Below are positions 26,043-36,800 of a stretch of DNA of 64,000 nt, one piece after another. Each line of letters begins with the position of its first letter. Position 1 is the first letter of the stretch. A program made the position numbers and the translations under genes. The stretch is taken from contig NZ_LNUA01000033.1 of the NCBI RefSeq assembly GCF_009764355.1, forward strand, positions 62,001 through 126,000. Reading direction: 5' to 3'. This stretch comes from Companilactobacillus bobalius. GTDB taxonomy: Bacteria; Bacillota; Bacilli; Lactobacillales; Lactobacillaceae. The notes under the pieces were generated by a model. It made no database searches and was not told where the DNA came from. It was given only the letters and a program-made list of their open reading frames with translations.

Positions 26043-26054
26043 ACTATTAATAGT
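26043..26054. promoter_or_regulatory. Perfect 12-bp palindrome upstream of MFS gene
   Basis: ACTATTAATAGT lies 27 bp upstream of the MFS start codon. Its position and symmetry suit an operator for a dimeric repressor; no matching regulator is adjacent. Confidence 0.35.
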
Positions 26055-26087
26055 AGACTTTTTTTAATGTCGTTGGCAACCAAAGCA

Positions 26088-26495
26088 TTAACGTTGACGT
26101 AATTGATTCAATTCCCGTGCCATCTTTTCATTTTGATATTTTCTATAAAAATAAAAGAATATTACATGAAGAAGTATCGTTACACATAGAATTACCAACC
26201 AATATGGCAACGTTAGATGAAAAAGAATTTTTGAATAAAGATATAAAACAAAATAACCCGTCAAAAAATTTATTACCGAAGACAGAATAATACTTATTGG
26301 CGCAATCCAAGTACTGTAATTCCAAATATACGGATAAATAACACCAAATATCAAACTCAAACTAACCGAAATAAGCAAAATGTTCCAAAAAAAAGTTACC
26401 TCCATTGTTTGCCTTGTAAATCCAGTTAGAAAAACAATCCAAATAATTGTCAGTAGAGTTCCTTGAATAAAGCGATTCTTATATTGTTTAATCAT
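26088..26495 (-). CDS. DUF3021-family membrane protein
   Basis: 135 residues with four predicted membrane helices and a short basic C-terminal tail (YRKYQNEKMARELNQLRQR). DUF3021 proteins are coded next to LytTR regulators and are thought to act as their membrane partners. Its start overlaps the stop of the LytTR gene by four bases. Confidence 0.8.
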   Translation of the reverse strand: MIKQYKNRFIQGTLLTIIWIVFLTGFTRQTMEVTFFWNILLISVSLSLIFGVIYPYIWNYSTWIAPISIILSSVINFLTGYFVLYLYSKILFHLTLPYWLVILCVTILLHVIFFYFYRKYQNEKMARELNQLRQR

Positions 26496-26929
26496 CTTAA
26501 ATACTCCCGAATTTTTTTACTAAAGTGTCGACTGACAACAAAACTCTCTCCATTGTCAGTGTAAACTTCTAAGCGCGCGTACTTTCCATTTTTAAAACTA
26601 ACAATTTTATCTAAATTGATCATAACTGAATTGCTTATTCTCAAAATTCCATATTTTGTTAAATATTCTAAATCCTTCAATCTACCTTTCAAATAAAAAA
26701 CGTCTTTGTCAGTGGTATAAAGTTTGGACAAATTATCCATGGCCTCAATGATAAGAACATCTTCAATTCTCAATTTTGACTGTCGACTATTTTGGGGATC
26801 AATTACTTCTAAATGTTTCGTCTCTAAATTCTTTTCAATAGTTGAAATCAGTTCATGATTATTAGGATGCATGCGAATCCCAATTTCATCAGTGGCATAA
26901 TCATCGATTAGCTGATAATTAATTTTCAT
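26492..26929 (-). CDS. LytTR-family DNA-binding regulator
   Basis: 145 residues: a short N-terminal region and a C-terminal LytTR domain (about 47-145; EDVLIIEAMDNLSKLYT, FYLKGRLKDLEYL, LRISNSVMINLDKIVSF). No receiver domain, so it is not a classical response regulator. It forms an operon with the DUF3021 gene. Such pairs often autoregulate. Confidence 0.88.
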   Translation of the reverse strand: MKINYQLIDDYATDEIGIRMHPNNHELISTIEKNLETKHLEVIDPQNSRQSKLRIEDVLIIEAMDNLSKLYTTDKDVFYLKGRLKDLEYLTKYGILRISNSVMINLDKIVSFKNGKYARLEVYTDNGESFVVSRHFSKKIREYLR

Positions 26930-27019
26930 AGGCTCCTCCTCTGTTTAAAAAAATACCATCCAAATCTAGATTCGTCAGCACTTTTTTAACTTGTTACACT
27001 AATTTAAATTTCGATACAA

Positions 27020-27074
27020 AAATAAGGCTATGTAATGACTCTTTCCATGAAAAGTTCATTACATAACCTTATTT
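27020..27074 (-). terminator. Strong terminator directly after hicA
   Basis: A stem of about 20 bp (AATAAGGTTATGTAATGA / TCATTACATAGCCTTATT) ending in five T on the minus strand; it overlaps the hicA stop codon. Confidence 0.85.
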
Positions 27075-27276
27075 AGATATCGGTAACCTTAATACCAGCC
27101 TGCTTCAAAATTTTGCTCTCAATTCCATGTTCGAGCTCCTTATCATGATGTATCGGCACTGGTAGCGTCACATTGGTATCGGGATTATACATTTTTAAGT
27201 GCGATCCATTCTGCGACTTTTTAACAAAACCATGTTGTCGTAGTATTTTCACGATTTTCTGGGGTTTCATTGCCAT
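27073..27276 (-). CDS. hicA: HicA-type mRNA interferase toxin, apparently without HicB
   Basis: 67 residues with the HicA double-stranded RNA-binding-like fold (KPQKIVKILRQHGFVKKSQNGSHLKMY) and the catalytic His26 in NGSHLKM. HicA toxins cleave mRNA and are normally paired with a HicB antitoxin coded directly after. Here a strong terminator starts at the stop codon and no hicB-like frame adjoins on either side. The ATG at 27276 follows AGAGGGGG; a frame to 27294 would contain that site. Confidence 0.88.
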   Translation of the reverse strand: MAMKPQKIVKILRQHGFVKKSQNGSHLKMYNPDTNVTLPVPIHHDKELEHGIESKILKQAGIKVTDI

Positions 27277-27347
27277 ATTATTACCCCCTCTCATATATCA
27301 TTGTACACAATATCAGTCCAGTTCAAAAATAATAGACTCGACAACGC

Positions 27348-27388
27348 AAAAAAACACAAAGCCATCAACTAGACTTTGTGTCTTTTAT
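27348..27388 (-). terminator. Terminator of the 1881-residue surface-protein gene
   Basis: ACACAAAG pairs with CTTTGTGT with a long T-run on the minus strand, 12 bp after the stop codon. Confidence 0.8.
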
Positions 27389-27399
27389 ATTAACTATTT

Positions 27400-30300
27400 T
27401 TATTGATTCTCTCTTTTCTTAAATACTTTTTTGAACATAACTACAATCAATGCTAATAATGCACCTCCAATTGAAATAATACCTGCAGTTTTTTCACCAG
27501 CTTTCGGTAACATTCCAGTTTTATTAGATTTTTCAGCCACATTTTGACCATCAGCATTGTTAGATTTCACAATACTTCCGTTACCAATTACTTGACCACT
27601 GGATGATAGACCGTTTCTATTTGAAAGACTTTCATTTTGTAATCCTCCACTCGAATTAATACCACCAGATACAACTGAACTTTCAAACTCACTATTACCA
27701 GATTGTCCACTACTATTGTTACCAGCATTACCATCCGTGTTGCCGCCGTTATTGTTATTTCCGTCGCCACCACCTGTATTGCCGCCGTTATTGTTATTTC
27801 CGTCGCCGCCACCTGTATTGCCGCCGTTGTTGTTATTTCCGTCGCCGCCACCTGTATTGCCGCCGTTATTGTTGTTTCCGTCGCCGCCACCTGTGTTGCC
27901 GCCGTTATTGTTATTTCCGTCGCCGCCACCTGTATTGCCGCCGTTGTTGTTGTTTCCGTCACCGCCACCTGTATTGCCGCCGTTGTTGTTGTTTCCGTCG
28001 CCGCCACCTGTGTTGCCGCCAGTATCATTAGCACCAACGTTTATTTGAACAATATTACTATTCTTAGAGTACTGACCATTCTTAGCCACCACTTTAACTC
28101 TTACTTGATCATCTTTGTTTAATTTACCAGTTTCTACAGTAAATTTACCGTCTGAACCAATTGCACCGGTTCTCTCAGATCCATCAGACAAGATGACAAC
28201 TACTTCAAAATCTGTTCCTTCCGGAACTGGTTGATTAAATTCAACCGAGCCTGTCACTTGTGTGTCACCATCAATAATCGAATCAACGGATGGTGCTCTA
28301 ACTTCATAATCATTCAGAGGGTTATCGATTGATGGCAGTCCAGAATCAACGAGTACTGAAACTTTCTGACTAGATTTTTCAAAGTTTGTATTTCTCGCAA
28401 TTATTTGTACGTCTACATATTCTCCGCTGTTCCATTTTTCAGTGTCAATTGAGAATCGTCCATTTTCATCAATACTTCCCGTATGTGGATTGCTATTCGA
28501 AAATGGTTGTACGTCTGCCAACATAAAGCTTCTTTGCATTCCATTAGACAAAGTTACAACTACTTCAAATATTGTTCCCTCTGGAATTGGTTGATTCAAG
28601 ACAACTGAACCATTTACTTTCATATCACCATCTGTAATCTTATCAACCACTGGTGTTGCTACTTCATAGTCTTCTAATGGGTTGATTTCTTCTTTTTCAC
28701 CTACGGTTACTGAGATTGATGCACTGTCCTTAAAATAGCCATCGTTTTGCGCCGTAATTCTAATTGAAATAATCTCCCCAGTATTAAGGGCAATCGTTTC
28801 AATACTAAAATCACCATTTTCATCAACCCGTCCTTTCACTTCTGTGCCATCAGCAAGAGTTGCCACAGCTTCAAAAGTTGTTCCCTCTGGAATTGGTTGG
28901 GTTAAATTCACTGAACCATTAATTGTGGTTGCACCTTCTAATACTTCATCAACTATTGGTGCATTAACAATATAATTTGCTAATGGATTAGTGTCAGGGA
29001 TTTTTGATCCTACTGTCACTGAAATTGGGCTACTTTCTTTTTGGTCATTACCGTTATGAGCGACGACTTTAACCGAAACAGTATCTCCTTCTTTCAATTC
29101 ACCAGTTTCAACAGTAAATTTACCATTCTCATCAATCTGTCCCTTCACTTCCGTACCATCTGGTAAAGTAACTATCACTTCAAAACTAGTTCCCTCTGGA
29201 ATTGGCTTTGTCACTTCCACTGAACCACTAACAGAAGTATCTCCAGATACAATTGGATTAACTGTCGGTGAAGCTACATTATAGTTTTCCAATGGATTGG
29301 TTACTTCACTTGTAGGCTCGACAGTTACCGAAATTGAAGCTCCATCCTTTGTATATTCGCCATTCTCGGCTGTAATCTTAACTGATAGAATATCACCTTC
29401 GTTTAACGAACCTGTCTCTACAGTGAAACTTCCATTCGCGGAAACTACGCCTACCTTCTGGCTACCATCTGTTAGTGTCACTACTGCCTTGAATGAAGTT
29501 CCTTCTGGAATTGGTTGTACTAGTTCTACCGATCCATTGATAGAGGTAGAATCCGCCTTGACTGGAGTAACTACGGGCTGTGATACGTCATAGTCTGCCA
29601 ATGGATTCCCCGCTTCAATTGCTGGACCAACGATTACTAATACTGGACTACTGTCCTTCTGATTATTGCCATTATGAGCAACAATTTTAACTGAAACAGT
29701 ATCTCCTTCCTTCAATTCACCAGTACTAATATCAAAGTTACCAGTTTCATCAATTTGACCTTTTAGCTCACTACCATCTGGAAGTGTAACTATAGCTTCA
29801 AATGTTGTGCCTTCCGGAATTGGTTGTGACAAGTTTACTGATCCAGTAACCGATGTATCTCCCGATATAATTGGATTAACTACTGGTGAAACTACATTGT
29901 AATTTTCCAGAGGATTGGTTGCTTCTGATGGCCGCACGTTTACCGAAATAGAAGCACTATCTTTAGAGTAATCTCCGTTCTTAGCTGTCACTTTAACGGA
30001 AAGAATTTCATCCTTTTTCAAAGCACCAGTTTCAACTGTGAATTGACCATTTTCATCAACCGTACCCATCTTTTCAGTTCCATCAACCAACGTTACAACT
30101 GTCTCGAAACTCGTACCCTCCGGAATTGGCTGGACTAGATCAACTGATCCTTTAACCTGCATATCTCCTTCGGTAACTGTATCAACTGAAGGTACTGAAA
30201 CTTCATAGTTGCTCAAAGGATTAGTCTCAGTAATTTCTGGTTGTACAGATATCATCACAGGTGAGCTTTCTTTTGTATTCTCACCATTAATTGCTACAAC

Positions 30301-33045
30301 CTTAACTGAAATAACATCTCCTTCTTTTAGCTCCCCTGTTTCAACCGTGAAATTACCATCAACATCAACTATAGCTTTTTTCTCATTTCCATCTGGCATC
30401 GTTATAACGGTTTCAAACGTTGTACCTTCTGGAATTGGTCGTTCCAGTGTAACCGAACCACCAACTGACGTATCACCCGATGTAACAGGATTAACTACTG
30501 GCGAAATCACATTATAATTTTCTAATGGATTTGTTACCTTGGCTGGCTGCACCACTACTGAAACAGAAATACTATCTTTCACGTTATTGTCATTATGAGC
30601 TCTGATCTTTACAGATAGGATTGCATCTTTTTCCAAAATTCCGGTTTCAATTGTAAAATCACCATTTGCAGCAACAGAACCTGTTTTCTCAGTTCCATCA
30701 GCTAAAATTGCTACTGCTTCAAATGTTGTATTCTCCGGAACAGGTTGTACTAAATCAACTGATCCTTTAATCTGTTTATCTCCTTCAGTCAGAACATCGA
30801 CATCCGGTTTCGAAACTTCATAATCATTTAATGGATTCGTCACTTCAATCCCTGGTTGAACAACTATTGATACTGGAGAACTTTCTTTCGTATTCTCACC
30901 ATTAGTTGCTACCACCTTAACTGTAATAGCATCTCCTTCTTTTAACTCTCCTGTTTCAACCGTGAATTTTCCATCTGCATCAACTGCGGCTTTTTTCTCA
31001 CTTCCATCCGGCATCGTTATAACAGCTTCAAAAATTGTACCTTCTGGAATTGGTTGTTCAAGTTCAACTGAACCTTCAACTGATGTATCACCATCCACAG
31101 CAGGGTTAATAGCTGGTGAAGACACATTATAGTTTTCCAACGGATTAGTAATTTCAAGTGGCTGAACTGTTACTGCCGTTGAAGCACTATCCTTAGAATA
31201 GACATCATTTTTAGCTCTAATCTTTACAGATAAATTATCCTTCTCCTTTAATTCACCGGTATTAATTACAAACTTGCCATCTTCTGCTACTATTCCTGTG
31301 GCTTCAGTTCCATCGGATTGAATAACCACAGCTTCAAAAGTTGTGCCCTCAGGGATTGGTTGATTTAAAGCTACTGTACCTTTTATAGAAGTATCTCCTG
31401 CATAGGCTGAATCAACCGTTGGTGTAGCGACGTCATAATCAGCTAACGGATTTTCAGTTCCTATTGTTGCTTGGACAGTTACCGATACTGATGAACTTTC
31501 TTTAGTGTATTCTCCATTCGTTGCCACTATTTTGACTGATAAAATATCACCTTCGTTCAACATTCCTGTATCTAAAGTAAAATTACCATTTTCATCAATC
31601 TCTCCACTTACTTCTGTACCATCTTTAAGAGTAGCAGTTGCATTAAATGTTGTACCATCTGGAATTGGTTGATTTAAGGTTACCGAACCTTTTATAGAAG
31701 TATCTCCTGCATAAGATAGCGATACTGTAGGAACACTTACCGAATAGTTTTCTAATGGATTCTCACTTGTCTGACCTGCTTGAACGGTTAAGGATGCAGC
31801 TTCACTATCTTTAGTATAAGCACCATTCGTAGCCTTAATTTTTACGCTAATGATCTGATCTTTTTGTAAGACTCCAGTTTCAATTACAAAACTTCCACTA
31901 GCATCAACATTACCGCTGATTTCAGTCCCATCGTCTAATGTTGCAATTGCAGCAAAAGTTGTTCCCTCCGGAATCGGTTCATTGAGCGCTACCGACCCGC
32001 TAATTGTTGTTTCTCCCTCAGTAGCCGGATCAAGACTTGGTAAAGCCACTTCATAATCAACTAATGGATCAACCGCATCGTTAGGGAAATTCAAAGTTAC
32101 TGGTTGTCCTTCTTGATCTATCAGTGAAATGATATCGGCTGATAAAACAGCATTACTAATAACTGATGCCCTCACTGTTGTTGTAGCTGTATTAGGGTCA
32201 CTAACTGTCGTTGTCAAAGTACCACTAGTTTGACCCAGAATATTTGCATTTAAAGCAGAACTTAAAATTGTTGAACTTCCATTGGCAATCTCATCAATTA
32301 AATCAAAGAGCGGTGTCGTACTACGTTTAAGCACTGTTAAGGCCGTATTAACAACTGGATTACTTGAACTAATACCATTGACCGCATCTTCTAAACCATT
32401 AAAAAGTGATGAGTATGCCTGATTAACATAATTACCTAATCCTTGTGTGAAATCGACTGAAATAGTTTTACCATCGGCTGAAACTATACCTGGCAAGGTA
32501 TCATGATAGCTTCCTAATTCCTTTAATCCTTTTAAATCATCAATTGCATCTTGCAAACCACTAACATCCACGCCCAATAATTTAACTGCCCCGGCAAAAA
32601 CATCAACAGCTGCCTCTACCGCTGCAAATAAAAGATCCACTCCAGGAACATCCGCAGGTACAATTGGCAATAACTGAGCATCAATTTGAACTGTCGCTCC
32701 TCCCACAACCTTTCCTTGTAATTCAGGTGGCAAAGAATAAACTAATACCTTTTTATCAGCCACTCCAACACTTGCTAACCCCATCCCTGAATATTTCAAG
32801 GATAGATCATAGTTTCCCTGTGAATTAGGTGTCATGGTATTTCCAGTTGTAGAAACCAAGCTGGCATTACCTAAAACTGAAATATCGGCTAAACCAGCCG
32901 TCGGCATGATAGTACTTTCTTGAGCTTGTTTATGATTGCTTTCTACTGCTGCACTCACCACTCCTGAGCTAGCGTTCATTAATAATAGAACTCCACTCGA
33001 AGTATATAGTGTTACATTCAATGCTTTTTGTTTTTTAATAGCCAT
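27400..33045 (-). CDS. Giant sortase-anchored surface protein with 13 Ig-like repeats
   Basis: 1881 residues. Signal peptide 1-32; a unique N-terminal domain to about 320; thirteen tandem repeats of about 95-115 residues to about 1674, each starting NPLxxY and carrying PIPEGTTFEA, DGTE and ETGELKEGD. Then a Gly/Asn stalk (about 1675-1770) of seven GGNTGGGDGNNNN units, and a wall-sorting tail: LPKAG at 1846-1850, hydrophobic helix, KKRENQ. The sorting motif has Ala in place of Thr. The repeats look like bacterial Ig-fold stalk domains, so an adhesin or biofilm protein is likely; the ligand is unknown. Monocistronic, ATG behind AGGTGAG. Confidence 0.9.
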   Translation of the reverse strand: MAIKKQKALNVTLYTSSGVLLLMNASSGVVSAAVESNHKQAQESTIMPTAGLADISVLGNASLVSTTGNTMTPNSQGNYDLSLKYSGMGLASVGVADKKVLVYSLPPELQGKVVGGATVQIDAQLLPIVPADVPGVDLLFAAVEAAVDVFAGAVKLLGVDVSGLQDAIDDLKGLKELGSYHDTLPGIVSADGKTISVDFTQGLGNYVNQAYSSLFNGLEDAVNGISSSNPVVNTALTVLKRSTTPLFDLIDEIANGSSTILSSALNANILGQTSGTLTTTVSDPNTATTTVRASVISNAVLSADIISLIDQEGQPVTLNFPNDAVDPLVDYEVALPSLDPATEGETTISGSVALNEPIPEGTTFAAIATLDDGTEISGNVDASGSFVIETGVLQKDQIISVKIKATNGAYTKDSEAASLTVQAGQTSENPLENYSVSVPTVSLSYAGDTSIKGSVTLNQPIPDGTTFNATATLKDGTEVSGEIDENGNFTLDTGMLNEGDILSVKIVATNGEYTKESSSVSVTVQATIGTENPLADYDVATPTVDSAYAGDTSIKGTVALNQPIPEGTTFEAVVIQSDGTEATGIVAEDGKFVINTGELKEKDNLSVKIRAKNDVYSKDSASTAVTVQPLEITNPLENYNVSSPAINPAVDGDTSVEGSVELEQPIPEGTIFEAVITMPDGSEKKAAVDADGKFTVETGELKEGDAITVKVVATNGENTKESSPVSIVVQPGIEVTNPLNDYEVSKPDVDVLTEGDKQIKGSVDLVQPVPENTTFEAVAILADGTEKTGSVAANGDFTIETGILEKDAILSVKIRAHNDNNVKDSISVSVVVQPAKVTNPLENYNVISPVVNPVTSGDTSVGGSVTLERPIPEGTTFETVITMPDGNEKKAIVDVDGNFTVETGELKEGDVISVKVVAINGENTKESSPVMISVQPEITETNPLSNYEVSVPSVDTVTEGDMQVKGSVDLVQPIPEGTSFETVVTLVDGTEKMGTVDENGQFTVETGALKKDEILSVKVTAKNGDYSKDSASISVNVRPSEATNPLENYNVVSPVVNPIISGDTSVTGSVNLSQPIPEGTTFEAIVTLPDGSELKGQIDETGNFDISTGELKEGDTVSVKIVAHNGNNQKDSSPVLVIVGPAIEAGNPLADYDVSQPVVTPVKADSTSINGSVELVQPIPEGTSFKAVVTLTDGSQKVGVVSANGSFTVETGSLNEGDILSVKITAENGEYTKDGASISVTVEPTSEVTNPLENYNVASPTVNPIVSGDTSVSGSVEVTKPIPEGTSFEVIVTLPDGTEVKGQIDENGKFTVETGELKEGDTVSVKVVAHNGNDQKESSPISVTVGSKIPDTNPLANYIVNAPIVDEVLEGATTINGSVNLTQPIPEGTTFEAVATLADGTEVKGRVDENGDFSIETIALNTGEIISIRITAQNDGYFKDSASISVTVGEKEEINPLEDYEVATPVVDKITDGDMKVNGSVVLNQPIPEGTIFEVVVTLSNGMQRSFMLADVQPFSNSNPHTGSIDENGRFSIDTEKWNSGEYVDVQIIARNTNFEKSSQKVSVLVDSGLPSIDNPLNDYEVRAPSVDSIIDGDTQVTGSVEFNQPVPEGTDFEVVVILSDGSERTGAIGSDGKFTVETGKLNKDDQVRVKVVAKNGQYSKNSNIVQINVGANDTGGNTGGGDGNNNNGGNTGGGDGNNNNGGNTGGGDGNNNNGGNTGGGDGNNNNGGNTGGGDGNNNNGGNTGGGDGNNNNGGNTGGGDGNNNNGGNTDGNAGNNSSGQSGNSEFESSVVSGGINSSGGLQNESLSNRNGLSSSGQVIGNGSIVKSNNADGQNVAEKSNKTGMLPKAGEKTAGIISIGGALLALIVVMFKKVFKKRENQ
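27737..28022 (-). repeat. 39-bp tandem repeat coding the Gly/Asn stalk
   Basis: Seven near-identical 39-bp units, each coding GGNTGGGDGNNNN, differing only by a few synonymous changes, followed by a degenerate eighth (GGNTDGNAGNN). The tract is much richer in G+C than its surroundings, with all G on the coding strand. Confidence 0.95.
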
Positions 33046-33467
33046 ACTCTCACCTCTAATATATTTGTGATTTATTTAACAATTACTAGGTTAGCATTTA
33101 TAAACATCCCTGTAAACAAATATCATATTATTTTTATAATATTTTTCTTATATTTAAATCAAAACATCATTTAATTTAATGAACTTTTAAAGTCATATTT
33201 TGCCCACAAAACAATCTTTTGTTAATATTCATATTGAAGTTTCGGCCTACTAATCCCATCAAATTACCATAACCTGAAACTAATCATTCTTTTAATCTAA
33301 TGGTCAATTTGCAACATTATTTCTCAATTTATTAGACTAATTTTTTGAGAGATCACTATACGACATAAAAATAAAAAGGCCATATTTTCATATGACCATC
33401 AAGAAATATTAGTTCTTTGGATAACAAATTAATTCATAATTAATGTATATTACATTTGGAGGATATT

Positions 33468-33566
33468 TTGAAAAGACTATATAATTTCAACAATCGAATT
33501 AATATTTTACTTAAGCTTAAAATTTTGAAATTTTTATTGATAAAAAACGAATCATTAATAATTTAG
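33468..33566 (+). CDS. Possible small cationic peptide, 32 residues
   Basis: A TTG-started frame (MKRLYNFNNRINILLKL...) preceded by TTGGAGGATATT, a good ribosome site at normal spacing, in a gene-poor gap. The product is rich in Lys/Arg and Ile/Leu and would be membrane-active or amphipathic. The AT-rich composition alone could produce such a frame, so only the ribosome site supports it. A terminator follows at 33692. Confidence 0.3.
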   Translation: MKRLYNFNNRINILLKLKILKFLLIKNESLII

Positions 33567-33691
33567 GATATTTCTTTTTCAAAATACTTTCCACAGTACT
33601 TCATAGAAAATGCTTGAATTCATAACGATGTTTTTAGTTTATCTATCCACCTGCATTGATACCAGACATTAAAAACATCAATGATGTTGTG

Positions 33692-33729
33692 AAAAAGTAC
33701 CCTTGGATCAATCTAAGGATACTTTTTAT
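33692..33729 (+). terminator. Intrinsic terminator in the gene-poor interval
   Basis: AAAAGTACCCTT pairs imperfectly with AAGGATACTTTT, followed by T-rich sequence; it would end a transcript from the small ORF region. Confidence 0.6.
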
Positions 33730-33887
33730 TATCATTAATAATATCTTTTATATGCTTAATTAATTGTTCTATTAATGTAACTTATAATACTTTATATATA
33801 TAAAATTAATTCTTTTTGTGTTTTTTAACATTATATGAAATATAATTATTAATAACTTAAGCGTTTTAATTTTGGAGGGAAATATTT

Positions 33888-36800
33888 ATGAAATTGAATA
33901 AGTCACTAATAGCTACTATTGGTATTTCATTCTTTTCGACAATAGTACTTGGCAATTTAAATATTCAGCAGGTCAAAGCTGATGCAAACAATCCATCAAT
34001 AACCAGTACTTCTAAGGATAACTCCTCTACAAGTTCTTCTAGTACTTCCAATCCTACCGATTTTGCTAGTTCTAACAGTCCCTCTAATTCAAAAAATAAT
34101 TCCAATTCCACTGATTCTTCAACTCCCTCTACCCTCACTAGTTCCCCTGATCCTACAGCTAATTTAAATTCCATTGGATCAAATTCTGAAGATACTTCTA
34201 ACACCGTCGACAACGTTAGTTCTAATAATGCTTCAGATTCCACATCTACTAACAGTAATGAGTTGCAACAATCCAACATTACCCTCACTGATTCAAATGG
34301 GAACAAAGTAATTAATAGTAAAAACCAGGAGTTTTCCCTTTCTGACAAATATAAAGTTGGAACCGATATTACCAGTTTATTACCAGACGATTTAAAAAAA
34401 GCCTATAAAATAGATGCTGGTCAAAACACAACTATTACCGCAGGAACTACTGATTATAATCTAAAAGTTACCGCTAACAAAACCAACCTGATTATGAAAG
34501 TCTATGGCAAGAATAGCGATGGAGCGGGTTCCGGTAATACAACTTACAATGTTCCATATGGAACCCCCGTTACTTTAGCGTATAGTAACGGTTTGGGTAG
34601 TGTAGACAAATATGTCTTCAAAGGCTATGCGTTTACAAAGTTGGTTGATAGAAATGGCAATGATCTTCCCACTGCTAATGGCAGCACAATAACTTTTACT
34701 TATGATATGCCTGCAATAAGTGATACTGACTCTTCAAATGTATATATTATTTATGCCATTTATGATATTCCAACTAACCAGTCTTTAAATGTCAACTATT
34801 TAGATGACCAGGGTAAACAACTATTTACTGACTCTTCAAAGAAATATAATGATGGAACCGATATTTTAACTGGTGATTCAATTAGTAATTTCTCTAATTT
34901 TTTAAACATCGATAATAAAAAATATACCTATTGGAAAATGGATCCTACTTTGCCTTATACCGTAACTGATAATAATTCGTTAACAGTTTATCTATTAGAA
35001 AATGATCTCAACTATACTACCGTTAACTATACAGACGAGAACGGTAATACAATTTATACCGACAAATTGCGTGGTGAAGTCGGTCAGACTGTAACTCCTA
35101 AAGATATTGCGACTATAAATCCTTCGTACCATATGGTAGATTCCATTAAAGATCATACGGTTACAGAAAAGAACACAACTCTAAACCTTCACGTTTCAGA
35201 TGTACTTACTCTTCATCTTGTTCAAAAGGTCAATGGAGATATTGTCTTTGACTCTCAGACTACTAACAAAGCTTTTACGAAAATATTGCTTAAAAATGAC
35301 GTTAAAGATATTGATTCAATCAGTTACGGTATAGACGATGCAGTCCAAGCCACATTCACTTCAGATCAGTTAACCGAATTTGACACAATAAGTACCCTTC
35401 TAAATATGTTTCCCTCTGCGGGTCTCAACTATGCTGTCATAAACTACAAAACAAGCGATGCCCCAACTGTTTCATACCAAGATGAAACTGGTAAAGAAGT
35501 ATCCAATTTCACTCTAACTACTACTTCCAACGCTATCCAAAGTATTAAAGACAATGTTCCACCTTATTACTCTCTTCTTGATGAAGACAATCCCTATACT
35601 GTTAATAAAGATGGCAAAATAATATCCACAATTAAAAATAATTCTGCTTCAAGCATTTCAGGTAAAAATATTACATTATCTAACGGACAAAATTGGAATC
35701 CTGACGATACTATTTCTTCAGTTACCCTAGCTGATGGTACAAACATGACCGCCGAAGAGATAGCCGCTGCCATTAAGGACGGAAGTATTACAACAACTAT
35801 TACTAACTCCGACGGCAACACTATTGATTCTCTAGATACCACTAAAACCGGTAAATATTCAGTCACCTATTCTTATAAAGATGTCACTGGAAAGACGGTT
35901 TCATCACAACCAATTACTCTAACTATTGAGGCTAAAGATTTTAGTGGTATCGTTGCTAAAGACTCAACCATTAAGAATGGTGCTTCTTGGCAACCTAGTG
36001 ACAATATTTCTTCTGTAACTAAATCTGATGGTTCAGATATGACCGATGAGGAAATAGCCGCTGCTATCGAGAATAAAGACATCACTACAAGCATTGTTGA
36101 TGCTGATGGCAGTACAATTGATTCATTAGATACTACCAAAGCTGGTAAATATACTGTTACTTATTCTTATAAAGATGATACCGGCTACACTGTTTCATCT
36201 CAACCGATCACTCTAACAATTAACGATAAAGATAAAGGTGCCATTACTACTAAAGATTCCACAATTGAAAATGGTGCTTCTTGGCAATCTAGTGACAACA
36301 TTTCTACTGTAACTAAATCTGACGGTTCAGATATGACTGACAATGAAACAACTACTGCCATTAAAGATGGAACTATTACAACAACTATCACTGATTCAAG
36401 CGGTAATACAGTTGATTCTCTAGATACCACTAAGGCTGGAACTTATAAGATTACTTATAACTATAAAGATGAAGGCGAAAATACCATTAGTGCATCATCC
36501 ACATTAACTATTAATGTTAGAGACCAAAGCAGTATCACTGCTAAAGATTCCACAATTAAAAATGGTGCCTCTTGGCAACCTAGTGACAATATTTCCTCTG
36601 TAACTAAATTTGATGGTTCAAATATGACTACCGATGAAATAGTCATTGCTATTAAAGATGGAACTATCACTACAGCTATTACTGATTCTGATGGTAATAC
36701 GGTAAACTCTCCAGATACTACTAAAGCTGGTAAATATACAATTACCTATACTTACACAATTAATGGAAAAATTGTTTCGTCTCAACCAGTTATTCTAACC

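Larger units (their letters stand above)
33046..33887. other. Gene-poor 840-bp interval between two giant surface-protein genes
   Basis: Very AT-rich. It contains a hairpin near 33380 (GGCCATATTTTCATATGACC), a possible 32-codon ORF at 33468 and a terminator at 33692. The last 150 bp serve as the leader of the 1392-residue protein gene. No other coding signal was seen. Confidence 0.6.

Noticed and set aside
27737..28022. CRISPR-like spaced repeat array
   Set aside because: The units are contiguous 39-bp in-frame coding repeats without unique spacers, and no cas genes adjoin.
27703..28122. Long open frames on the opposite strand and in the second frame of the Gly/Asn tract, coding Pro/Leu- or Val/Ala/Ile-rich repeats
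   Set aside because: They are by-products of the 39-bp G+C-rich repeat, with no ribosome sites and no independent signals.
35594..36670. Series of minus-strand frames opposite the Ig-like repeats of the 1392-residue protein
   Set aside because: They recur with the repeat period and mirror the coding strand; no start signals.
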